Assembly: GCF_003206045.1 (NCBI RefSeq) | Contig: NZ_PZJM01000004.1 | Coordinates: 1 to 64,000, forward strand | DNA from: Salinicola lusitanus | Lineage (GTDB): Bacteria > Pseudomonadota > Gammaproteobacteria > Pseudomonadales > Halomonadaceae | Direction: 5' to 3' | DNA: 64,000 nt | In this document: in pieces, positions 21,052 through 28,453 of the stretch | Numbering within the stretch: position 1 is the first letter of the stretch | Layout of the letters: each line of letters begins with the position of its first letter | The notes under the pieces: model-generated | Database searches by the model: none | What the model was told of the DNA's origin: nothing | What the model saw: only the letters and a program-made list of their open reading frames with translations | Translations under genes and position numbers: made by a program

Positions 21052-21441
21052 CTAGAACAGTGCAATGGCGAACAGACCCAGAACCGCGAGAAAACCCACT
21101 ATGAAGATTGCCGAACGTAGGGTGGAAAGATCCAGTGCGTAGCACAGGCCGTGGCCGATCCGGGCCAATACGAAAACGATGCAGGCGACGTCCACCAACC
21201 AGCCGCCACCCCCCACCGTCGTGGCGGCCACGATGGCGGCGGTGAACAGGGCCAGGGCTTCCCAGGCATTCTGCTGTGCGGCCCACAGACGGGCGCCTTT
21301 GCCTTCGATCCGCGCGTACTGCTGGCGCGGGTGGTGGTTGTCAATCTGCCCAAATTCACGCCGTCTGACAGCGCTGCCCCAGAAGGCCAGCCAGAACGGC
21401 AACAGGGCGGTTATCAGCAGGCACCATAGCGGCAGATTCAT
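21052..21441 (-). CDS. MAPEG family membrane protein
   Basis: A 129-residue protein with four hydrophobic helices and the MAPEG pattern IDNHHPRQQYARIEGKGARLWAAQQNAWEALALF. Eukaryotic members conjugate glutathione or act in eicosanoid metabolism; bacterial roles are mostly unknown. The ATG at 21441 is preferred because GAGAGG lies six bases upstream; two earlier in-frame starts lack this. It follows the MmgE/PrpD gene by 33 bases on the same strand and may be the last gene of that operon. Confidence 0.82.
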   Translation of the reverse strand: MNLPLWCLLITALLPFWLAFWGSAVRRREFGQIDNHHPRQQYARIEGKGARLWAAQQNAWEALALFTAAIVAATTVGGGGWLVDVACIVFVLARIGHGLCYALDLSTLRSAIFIVGFLAVLGLFAIALF

Positions 21442-21474
21442 CACCATCCTCTCGATCGGATCCGACATGCGACG

Positions 21475-22782
21475 CTACTCCGTCGCTCCTAACCAAGGTA
21501 GCAGATCGCTTGCCGGCCGTTGCTCCAGTGTCATCACGATCTCGAGGAGGGGATCCGCCCGCTTGCCGAGCACCGGCTCCGTCAACTGGCGATACTTGGT
21601 CTCGATTTCGGTGTCGCTGAGGGGATTGGTGGGATTGCCACGAGCCTCGCAGGGCTCGCTGGACAGCACCCGGCCATCGTCGAGCGTGACAGTGGTATGC
21701 GCCCAGCGCTCTGCCGGGAATTTCGCATCGTAGTCGTCATGACGATGGACGTGAACGCGGCGAGCCAGGGCCTTCAGGTCGGGGTCTGCCAGCCGTCGGG
21801 TGACGCTGGCGGCATCGACACGGCCCGAGGCCGCAGCACAGGCAACTGGCCACGGCAGGCTGTATTGGGCTGCTTCGGTCGTGGCGGGGTTGGTCGTCGC
21901 CAGACAGGCGCCTTCATGGAAGGTGTGAACGTCGATCCGTGCGATGCGGCCCGAATGATCGATCGCGTTGCGCAAGGAAAGAATCGATTCTACCGCCGGC
22001 TGGGCCCAGCGGCAGACCGGATAGGCCTTGAAATACTGTTCGTGTAGATACCAGCGTCGGCCAAGGTCATTCCAGATGTCGGCGACGGTCTCATCGAGAA
22101 CGGTGACGGCGGGCGCGCCGGTGAAGCCGTCTCGTGCCAGCAGACTGGCTGCCACGCCTCCCATCGCGCCCCAGCCGGAGCCGTCCTTGACCATGGTCGG
22201 ATGGTCGATACAGCGCATCATCTGGCTGCGTGGCCCATAGAACTCCGCAATGCCCATCGCTTCATGCAGGCGACGACGACCGAGGTCCAGCAGTTTTGAG
22301 CCGAGCGCGGCGACCGCAATGGCGTTCCACGCCCCTGAGGTGTGATAGTCGCAGGCGGTGGCGTGCAAGGCGATCCCGGCGCGCGTGGCTACTTCATAGC
22401 CGAGTGTCAGCAGGCCGAGAAACTCATGTCCGGACAATCTCTCGGTCTCGGCATGGGCAAGCAGTCCCGGCAACACGGCAACGCCAGCATGTCCTTTGGT
22501 CAACACCTGGCCGTCGTGGGCATCGAAAGCATCGATCAACCAGGCGCCGTGCAGTGCTGCGCCGGTTTCCGAGGCGCTGCCGGGGGTGAATAGTAGCGGC
22601 CGGCCGCCGCCGTGCTGCGTTCGAACGTAGCGTGCGGCGATGCCGGCCAATTCGGTCTGGGTCGCGGCGGCGGCAACGCCGATGAGATCCAGCAGACAGC
22701 GTTTGGCCTGGTGCAAATGGTGCACCTCCAGCTCGCCGGGCTCGAAGCGATGAATCCAGTCGATGGGGTCCAGGTGGGGCAT
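21475..22782 (-). CDS. MmgE/PrpD family protein
   Basis: A 435-residue protein of the MmgE/PrpD superfamily, which includes 2-methylcitrate dehydratase, aconitate decarboxylase and iminodisuccinate epimerase. Family features are the all-helical start (AKRCLLDLIGVAAAA), FDAHDGQVLTKGHAGVAVLP near residue 90, and the lid domain beginning near residue 265 with KAYPVCRWAQPAVE. The genome context (20 bases after a nitrilase-like gene, downstream of an osmolyte importer) does not resemble a prp methylcitrate operon, so the substrate is probably a different hydroxy- or dicarboxylic acid. Exact reaction unknown. Confidence 0.85.
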   Translation of the reverse strand: MPHLDPIDWIHRFEPGELEVHHLHQAKRCLLDLIGVAAAATQTELAGIAARYVRTQHGGGRPLLFTPGSASETGAALHGAWLIDAFDAHDGQVLTKGHAGVAVLPGLLAHAETERLSGHEFLGLLTLGYEVATRAGIALHATACDYHTSGAWNAIAVAALGSKLLDLGRRRLHEAMGIAEFYGPRSQMMRCIDHPTMVKDGSGWGAMGGVAASLLARDGFTGAPAVTVLDETVADIWNDLGRRWYLHEQYFKAYPVCRWAQPAVESILSLRNAIDHSGRIARIDVHTFHEGACLATTNPATTEAAQYSLPWPVACAAASGRVDAASVTRRLADPDLKALARRVHVHRHDDYDAKFPAERWAHTTVTLDDGRVLSSEPCEARGNPTNPLSDTEIETKYRQLTEPVLGKRADPLLEIVMTLEQRPASDLLPWLGATE

Positions 22783-22802
22783 GGTGGATGGTCCTGATCG
22801 CG

Positions 22803-23645
22803 TTAGGGCGTCCGCTTCAACAGCTCCAGAATCAGCGGCGTATTGGCATCGCGAAGTGTCGGCAGCTCGAAACGTGCCCGGGCGATGGCCTCTAGGGAGA
22901 GCTCGGCATCGATCAGTGACTCCCCCGGGGAGGCCTCGGCGAGGGTCTCCCCCCGAGCCCCCAGTATGCGGCTGCCACCCCAGAAGTGATGCTCGCCCTC
23001 GGGGCCGTAGCGGTTGGCCATGATCACGGGCGTGCCGTAGGTCATCGCGTGGAAGCGAAGGGGCAGCGGCCAGTTGTCCTCATTGGAGAAGCCGGGACCG
23101 ACGATCTGCGACGCAGAATTGATCGGTGCGCAGAGAATCTCCGGGCGCCGCAGCATGACGGCATGGACGAGAGCCGGATTCCACAGGTCGGCGCAGATCA
23201 GCGGCGCGGCCCGCCACCGCTCGTTGATCTCGGTCAGAGTCAGCCGCTCGCCGGAGTGAAACCACTTGCCTTCCTCGAGGCCGCCATAGGTCGGTAGGTT
23301 CAGCTTGCGGTGCACGGCTACCACGCGGCCACGCTGCAGTACGGCAACCGCGTTGTAGATTTCGCCGGGGCTGGCGGATTCGACGAAGCCGACCATGACC
23401 TGCATGTCGCCGCAGGCCGCGGCCAGCGACATCAGCAGGGCGCTGTCCGGTGAGCTTGCCACATCGGCGGCAAGCGGGCCCAGGGCGTATCCGGTCAGTG
23501 ACAGTTCCGGGAACAGCAGCAGGTCGAGGTGGCGTCGGCGCGCTTCGTCGATCCAATGGCGATGGTGGTCGGCGTTGTTCTCGAGATCACCCAGCGCCGC
23601 ATTCATCTGGACGGCGCCCACGCGAAGATCGGGGGCAGTATTCAT
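22803..23645 (-). CDS. Carbon-nitrogen hydrolase (nitrilase superfamily), paralog 1
   Basis: A 280-residue nitrilase-superfamily amidase. The catalytic Glu is in LLFPELSLTGYAL, the Lys in VHRKLNLPTYGG and the Cys in LICADLWNPAL, in the correct order and spacing. The PTYGGLEEGKWF loop recalls the glutaminase domain of NAD synthetases and related amidases. It is clearly paralogous to the gene at 27560-28414 across its full length. It follows the binding-protein gene by 68 bases with an intervening hairpin and precedes MmgE/PrpD by 20 bases, so it probably hydrolyses an imported amide or a metabolite of it. Confidence 0.87.
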   Translation of the reverse strand: MNTAPDLRVGAVQMNAALGDLENNADHHRHWIDEARRRHLDLLLFPELSLTGYALGPLAADVASSPDSALLMSLAAACGDMQVMVGFVESASPGEIYNAVAVLQRGRVVAVHRKLNLPTYGGLEEGKWFHSGERLTLTEINERWRAAPLICADLWNPALVHAVMLRRPEILCAPINSASQIVGPGFSNEDNWPLPLRFHAMTYGTPVIMANRYGPEGEHHFWGGSRILGARGETLAEASPGESLIDAELSLEAIARARFELPTLRDANTPLILELLKRTP

Positions 23646-23663
23646 CTCGCGTCCTCTCGTCGA

Positions 23664-23687
23664 GAAGCCGCCCGACGGGGCGGCTTC
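23664..23687 (-). terminator. Intercistronic hairpin after receptor 1
   Basis: A perfect 10-bp stem GAAGCCGCCC/GGGCGGCTTC with a four-base loop lies in the 68-base gap between the binding-protein gene and the nitrilase gene. It lacks a T-run, so partial termination or 3'-end protection of the binding-protein mRNA is more likely than full termination. Confidence 0.6.
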
Positions 23688-23713
23688 AATGTCGAATGGT
23701 CAGGCATCAAGCG

Positions 23714-24589
23714 TTACAGCAGGTCGTGCTGGGCGAGGAAATCATGTGCCACGTCCTCGACGTTCTGGCGGTCCACGTCGACGCTGGCATTGAGACTTGC
23801 CATGGTGTCATCGTTGAGCAGTGCCGATAGCTTGTTCATTTGCGCCGCCAGTTCGGGGTTGGCTTCCAGCGTCTCCTGGCGCACCACTGGGGTCAGTGCA
23901 TAGGCAGGGAAGAAATTCTTGTCATCGTCAAGCGTCACCAGGTCGTAGGCGGGAATGCGCCCATCCGTGGAGTAGGCGATCGATACGTCGACCTGCTCGT
24001 CGCGCAGTGCCGGCAAGGTCAGGCCGAAGTCCATTCGCTTGATATTGGGGCGACCGAATTCGAATCCGTAGGCTTGCTGGAGTGGACGCAGGCCATCCTC
24101 GCGAGCGTAGAACTCGGCGTTGGAGGCGAAGGTGAGCGTTGTGCCGTCATTGATCGCTCTGGCCAGGTCCGAAATGGACTCGATGCCGCGCGCGCTGGCG
24201 TCATTGGCGCGCATGGTCAGGGCATAGGTGTTGTTGGCGTCGGAGGGATCGAGCCATACCAGTCCCTTCTCGGCATCCAGGGATTTGACCTTCTGATAGG
24301 TTTCCTCGGGGGATAGCTTCTCGGTGATGCCGTTGTAGGTAATCAGCGAGGTACCGGTGTACTCCCAGTAGAGGTCGATCTGACCGTTCTCCTGAGCGCG
24401 CCGAAGCACGGCCGATCCCATGCCGGCACGTTTGTCGACGTCGTAGCTATGCGCCTGGAGGTACTGGTCTGTCATGCTGGCCAGGATCTGCTGTTCCGTG
24501 AAGTTCTTGCCTCCCACGGTGATGTCGGCCTGGGCGGCGCCGGATGCCAGAACGGTCGCTGCCAGAAGTCCAGTGATCAGGTGTTTCAT
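23714..24589 (-). CDS. OpuC/OsmF-type substrate-binding protein, receptor 1
   Basis: A 291-residue periplasmic binding protein of the glycine betaine/choline OpuAC-OpuBC class, with a signal peptide ending near AAQA-D22. It carries VGGKNFTE (Lys28), DLYWEYTGTSL (Tyr77, Thr80), NNTYALTMR and FYAREDGLRPLQQAYGF. By recall of A. fulgidus ProX, Lys13, Thr66 and Arg149 hold the betaine carboxylate and tyrosines cage the trimethylammonium group; Lys28, Thr80 and the Arg of FYARxDGL are the matching residues here. A carboxylated quaternary amine is therefore the likely ligand. It is the fourth gene of the importer operon. Confidence 0.9.
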   Translation of the reverse strand: MKHLITGLLAATVLASGAAQADITVGGKNFTEQQILASMTDQYLQAHSYDVDKRAGMGSAVLRRAQENGQIDLYWEYTGTSLITYNGITEKLSPEETYQKVKSLDAEKGLVWLDPSDANNTYALTMRANDASARGIESISDLARAINDGTTLTFASNAEFYAREDGLRPLQQAYGFEFGRPNIKRMDFGLTLPALRDEQVDVSIAYSTDGRIPAYDLVTLDDDKNFFPAYALTPVVRQETLEANPELAAQMNKLSALLNDDTMASLNASVDVDRQNVEDVAHDFLAQHDLL

Positions 24590-24661
24590 CGGTTCTCTCC
24601 TCGTGGTGAAATTCTGGGGGTCGTCATGATCGAGTCTCTAGCGCTGCCCGAGCCGGTAACG

Positions 24662-25396
24662 TCAGCGCTGACGGCCGGGATTGACGCCTCGGGGCACGAT
24701 CAAAAAAGTGATCAGTGCGACGACAATGTCGACGCCCACGGCCAGCAGCGCGGTCGGAATCGCACCCGACAGCATCATTACCGTGTCGTAGAGGTCGATG
24801 CCGGTGAAGATCAACTCTCCCAATCCCCCGGCACCGATCAGAAAGGCCAGCGGGACCGTCCCGATGTTGATTGCCAGAGCAGTACGGATGCCGGCGAAGA
24901 TGACGTAGAGCGCATTGGGCAGCTCGACTCGAAGTAGACGCTGCATGGGCGACATGCCTAGCCCGGCGGCGGCCTCCATCAACGCGGGAGATACGCTGCG
25001 CAGGCCGACATAGGTATTGCGGGCGATGGGCAGCAGCGTTGCCACGAACAGGCCGAACACCGCCGGCAGGGTACCGATACCCAGGAAGCTCATCGACAGC
25101 GCCAGCACGGCTAGCGTTGGTATGGTGGTGCCGATGTTGAGCAGCTGCATCAACGACTCCGCCCATTTCGAGATGCTGGGGCGCGACAGCAAAATACCCA
25201 GCGGCACGGCGACGATTATCGCCAGACTGCCAGAGATCAGGGTCAGCCACAGGTGCTGGACCGACAGATATTTGACGTCGGGCCAGTAGAACAGGAAGTC
25301 GTCGACCAGGCCGCTGGCCTGGGCCCAGACACCGGCGAGAAAGATCAGTATCACCGCGCCGAGTTTCAGCGCGCTGGAGAGCGACCGTATCGGCAT
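24662..25396 (-). CDS. Osmolyte ABC transporter permease
   Basis: A 244-residue inner-membrane permease of the ProW/OpuCB/YehY class. It has an N-terminal helix followed by a core of about five or six helices. The ABC-coupling EAA-like loop reads EAAAGLGMSPMQRLLRVELPNA, and FLIGAGGLGELIF is typical of osmolyte permeases. It is separated by three bases from the ATPase gene, so they are co-transcribed. The second permease of the set lies upstream of the ATPase. Confidence 0.9.
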   Translation of the reverse strand: MPIRSLSSALKLGAVILIFLAGVWAQASGLVDDFLFYWPDVKYLSVQHLWLTLISGSLAIIVAVPLGILLSRPSISKWAESLMQLLNIGTTIPTLAVLALSMSFLGIGTLPAVFGLFVATLLPIARNTYVGLRSVSPALMEAAAGLGMSPMQRLLRVELPNALYVIFAGIRTALAINIGTVPLAFLIGAGGLGELIFTGIDLYDTVMMLSGAIPTALLAVGVDIVVALITFLIVPRGVNPGRQR

Positions 25397-25399
25397 GTT

Positions 25400-26566
25400 T
25401 CAGCTCCCCGCCGGCCGATCGCCGTCGACAACCGGTCGGGCCGGACGGCGCGAACGATAGCGCGAGCCCAGATGATGGGTCATGTCCCGCTGGGTGATCT
25501 GTCCGCAGAGACGCCCGTGATCGTCGACGCAGGGCAGCCAGGTCGTGTCATGGGCGAACATCAATGACGCCACCTTGCGGAGGTCGTCGTCGAGATGCAC
25601 GACGGCGGGCAAACCGCGGGTATGGTCGCGGCAGTAGCCCTGCTGGCTGGCGGTGGTATCGCGAGAGATGACACCGATCGGGCGACGACGGTCGTCGACC
25701 ATGAGAATCGCGTCGCGGTAGCCGTGAGAGTCGATCCGCTCCCGGGCCGTCGCCAGGGTGTCGGTGACGTCGACGGTACCGATATCGTCACTGACGACAT
25801 CACGAACCCGGACCAGGTTCAGGCGCTTGAGAGCCCTGTCCTCGCCGAGGAACGACTCGACGAAGGCGTTCTTGGGGGCAGACAACAACTCATCCGGCTC
25901 GGAGTACTGAACCAGCTTGCCTTCGCGAAAAATGGCGATGCGATCGCCCATCTTTATCGCTTCGTCGATATCGTGGCTGACGAACATGATCGTCTTCTTC
26001 AGCGCCGCCTGCATCTTGAGGAACTCGTCCTGGATCACGGCGCGGTTGATCGGGTCGATGGCGCCGAAGGGCTCGTCCATCAGCATGACCGGGGGATCGG
26101 CAGCCAGGGCACGAGCAACGCCGATGCGCTGCTGCTGGCCGCCGGAAAGCTCGCTGGGATAGCGCTTGAGGAACGCTTCGGCGTCCATCGCGATCATGTC
26201 CATCAGTTCGCGGGCACGCACTTTATAGCGGTTCTTGTCCCAACCCAGCAGCTTGGGCACGACAGTGATGTTCTCCTCGATGGTCATGTTCGGGAACAGG
26301 CCGATCTGCTGAATCACATAGCCGATGTTGCGGCGCAGGTCCTCGGTGTTCAGGCCGCTGGTGTCCTCGCCATCGAGGAATACCTTTCCCGAGGTGGCGC
26401 GAACGATCCGATTGATCATCTTGAGCGTCGTGGTCTTGCCGCACCCGGAAGGACCCAGCAATACGCAGATCTCCCCCTGGGGCACTTCCATGCTGATGTG
26501 ATCGGCGGCGATTACCGCGCCGTCCGGCGTGTCGAAAACCTTGGTCAGATTGTCCAATCGAATCAT
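25400..26566 (-). CDS. Osmolyte ABC transporter ATPase with CBS domains (ProV/OpuCA type)
   Basis: A 388-residue ATPase. Walker A is LLGPSGCGKTT near residues 37-47, the Q-loop is in VIQQIGLFPNMT, the signature is ELSGGQQQR and Walker B is VMLMDEPFGAID. A tandem CBS region occupies about residues 255-375, the regulatory tail that senses ionic strength or nucleotides in OpuA/OpuC-type importers. It is the only nucleotide-binding subunit in the region, and so it presumably powers uptake for both binding proteins. Confidence 0.92.
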   Translation of the reverse strand: MIRLDNLTKVFDTPDGAVIAADHISMEVPQGEICVLLGPSGCGKTTTLKMINRIVRATSGKVFLDGEDTSGLNTEDLRRNIGYVIQQIGLFPNMTIEENITVVPKLLGWDKNRYKVRARELMDMIAMDAEAFLKRYPSELSGGQQQRIGVARALAADPPVMLMDEPFGAIDPINRAVIQDEFLKMQAALKKTIMFVSHDIDEAIKMGDRIAIFREGKLVQYSEPDELLSAPKNAFVESFLGEDRALKRLNLVRVRDVVSDDIGTVDVTDTLATARERIDSHGYRDAILMVDDRRRPIGVISRDTTASQQGYCRDHTRGLPAVVHLDDDLRKVASLMFAHDTTWLPCVDDHGRLCGQITQRDMTHHLGSRYRSRRPARPVVDGDRPAGS

Positions 26567-26645
26567 GGCTCGTCCTTAGGTGGCCTGGCGAACTGCCGAG
26601 ACCATGAAGTCCAGATAACAGCGTCCAGAACGGAGGTGCTGCCGG

Positions 26646-27317
26646 CTAGGCCGCCGCGGTGGAAACGGACATTCCTTTGGGCGTCAGGTGCTTCTGCAGT
26701 GCCAGCAGGGCATAGTCGGCGATTATCGCCAGCAGGCTGACCGCCACCGCGCCGACGATCAGCTGACGGGGGTCGGACTGCGAGATTCCGCGACTGATGA
26801 AGGTTCCTAGCCCGCCGGCGCCGATGTAGGCCGCGATGGCCATGACCCCGATATTGAGAACGACCGCTGTACGCACGCCTGCCATGATGACCGGGACCGC
26901 GAGCGGGATCTCCACCATTCGCAGGCGCTGCCGGTGGCTCATGCCGACGCCGCGGGCTGCCTCTCTGAGTGCCGGATCCACATTGTGGATGGCGGTATAG
27001 GTGTTGCGGATGATGGGTAGCTGGGAGTAGAGCAGTACGGCGATGACTGCGGGTAGATAACCGATGCCCTGACCGATGAGGGACAGGATGGGAATCATCA
27101 CGCCGAACAGGGCCACCGACGGGATGGTGACGATGATCGAGGCGATGTAGAGCACGGCCTTGGCGACTCGCTCGTTCTGCGTAATCGCGATGCCGATGGG
27201 AACACCGGTCAACGTCGCGATCCCGACGGCAACGCCGACCAGCGAGATGTGTTCGAGCGTGCGAGTGCCCAGTAGCCCCAGGTTATCAAGGGTGTATTGA
27301 AGGAGTTCCACAGGCAA
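26646..27317 (-). CDS. Osmolyte ABC transporter permease
   Basis: A 223-residue permease of the OpuCD/YehW class, with helices from about residue 20 (VGVAVGIATLTGVPIGIAIT), the coupling loop EAARGVGMSHRQRLRMVEIP, and AAYIGAGGLGTFISRG. It appears to be the first gene of the minus-strand importer operon and is divergent from the second nitrilase gene across a 242-base AT-rich region. It pairs with the permease encoded at 24662-25396. Confidence 0.9.
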   Translation of the reverse strand: MPVELLQYTLDNLGLLGTRTLEHISLVGVAVGIATLTGVPIGIAITQNERVAKAVLYIASIIVTIPSVALFGVMIPILSLIGQGIGYLPAVIAVLLYSQLPIIRNTYTAIHNVDPALREAARGVGMSHRQRLRMVEIPLAVPVIMAGVRTAVVLNIGVMAIAAYIGAGGLGTFISRGISQSDPRQLIVGAVAVSLLAIIADYALLALQKHLTPKGMSVSTAAA

Positions 27318-27363
27318 TTCCTCTAGTTATTGCCAAACAGTCGGCAAATTGTGTCGTGAGAAG

Positions 27364-27392
27364 TTGTCTGGAATGACGGTTATTTTTATAAA
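27364..27392 (+). promoter_or_regulatory. Sigma-70-like promoter for nitrilase paralog 2
   Basis: TTGTCT, a 17-base spacer and TATAAA lie in the AT-rich divergent region (27318-27559), reading toward the plus-strand nitrilase gene about 170 bases downstream. Matches are 4/6 and 5/6 to consensus with ideal spacing. The importer operon must also be expressed from this region, but I could not assign its promoter. Confidence 0.5.
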
Positions 27393-27559
27393 TTCATATT
27401 ATGCCGAAGATAATAACATGCTCGGGACGGCCATCGTCCGGGGAGCGGCATTGTAATGTTCAATGCGATCGATGCTCGATGCTCATAGACCTATTTTGCA
27501 ATGCAATGGAAGCTTCACGTATGTTGGCCTGGCTCTCCGTTGACGTCCGAGGACCACCC

Positions 27560-28414
27560 ATGGCCATATCTTCCCGCTATCACGTCGGTGCTGCGCAGAT
27601 GAACTGTCATCTTGGCGATGTCGAGGCCAACGTTGAGCTGCACCGCGAGATGATCCGCGAGGGTCGCCGACGCCGACTCGATCTACTGGCCTTTCCCGAA
27701 CTCTCTCTCACCGGCTACAACCTCGGGTCCGCGGTTGCCGATGTCGCCATGGCTGCCGATGATCCAAGGCTCGTCGATCTGGCCCGCGAGAGTGGTGACA
27801 TGCTGACCATCGTGGGGCTGGTCGAAGCCCTTTCACCAGGTGAATACGCCAACGCGGCGGCTTGCTTGAGACAGGGGCGGGTCGTCGCCGTCCATCGCAA
27901 GATCAACTTGTGTACCTACGGCGGGCACGAGGAAGGAAAGCTGTTCAGCCACGGCGGTCGACTGACCCAGGTCGAGGCCGGCGGGCTGACGTCCAGCGTG
28001 ATGATCTGTGCGGATCTGTGGAACCCCGGCCTGGCCCATGCCGCGATGCTCAAGCGACCCGACCTGATCGTCACCCCGATCAACTCGGCGCTGGGCATGG
28101 TGGAGGGAGAGTTCGACGATGCCGCCAACTGGCTTGCCTGCCTTCGCTTCTATGCCATGGTCTACGCTACCCCTGTCGTGATGGCACATCGTGATGGCGA
28201 CGAGAAGGGCGGGCGCTTCTGGGGCGGTAGCTGTATCGTCGGTGTCGACGGTCACCCCCTGGCGACTGCCGACCCGGGGCCGGGCATCGTCAGCGCGGTC
28301 ATCGACCGCCGGGACATTGCCCGGGCCCGCTTTGCCATGCCGACGCACCGGGATGCCAATACTCGCCTGGTGGCGTCACTGCTCCAGGCGCAGCTCCGAG
28401 ACGAGTCGGCCTGA
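27560..28414 (+). CDS. Carbon-nitrogen hydrolase (nitrilase superfamily), paralog 2
   Basis: A 284-residue amidase homologous end to end with the protein at 22803-23645. Catalytic Glu is in LAFPELSLTGYNL, Lys in VHRKINLCTYGG and Cys in MICADLWNPGL. Differences concentrate around the active-site loops (LCTYGG versus LPTYGG; ALGMVEGEF versus ASQIVGPGF), suggesting different substrates. The ATG at 27560 follows GAGGA; the frame is open 53 codons upstream across the promoter, but that part is not protein-like. It is divergent from the importer operon and convergent with the CocE esterase. Confidence 0.87.
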   Translation: MAISSRYHVGAAQMNCHLGDVEANVELHREMIREGRRRRLDLLAFPELSLTGYNLGSAVADVAMAADDPRLVDLARESGDMLTIVGLVEALSPGEYANAAACLRQGRVVAVHRKINLCTYGGHEEGKLFSHGGRLTQVEAGGLTSSVMICADLWNPGLAHAAMLKRPDLIVTPINSALGMVEGEFDDAANWLACLRFYAMVYATPVVMAHRDGDEKGGRFWGGSCIVGVDGHPLATADPGPGIVSAVIDRRDIARARFAMPTHRDANTRLVASLLQAQLRDESA

Positions 28415-28453
28415 CATGCGGCGCAAATGCCCCCGCCGAAAGCGTTCCAGGCC

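Noticed and set aside
21475-22782. Methylcitrate-cycle prpD
   Set aside because: No prpB, prpC or acnD nearby, and the gene sits after an amidase and an osmolyte importer; kept as MmgE/PrpD family only.
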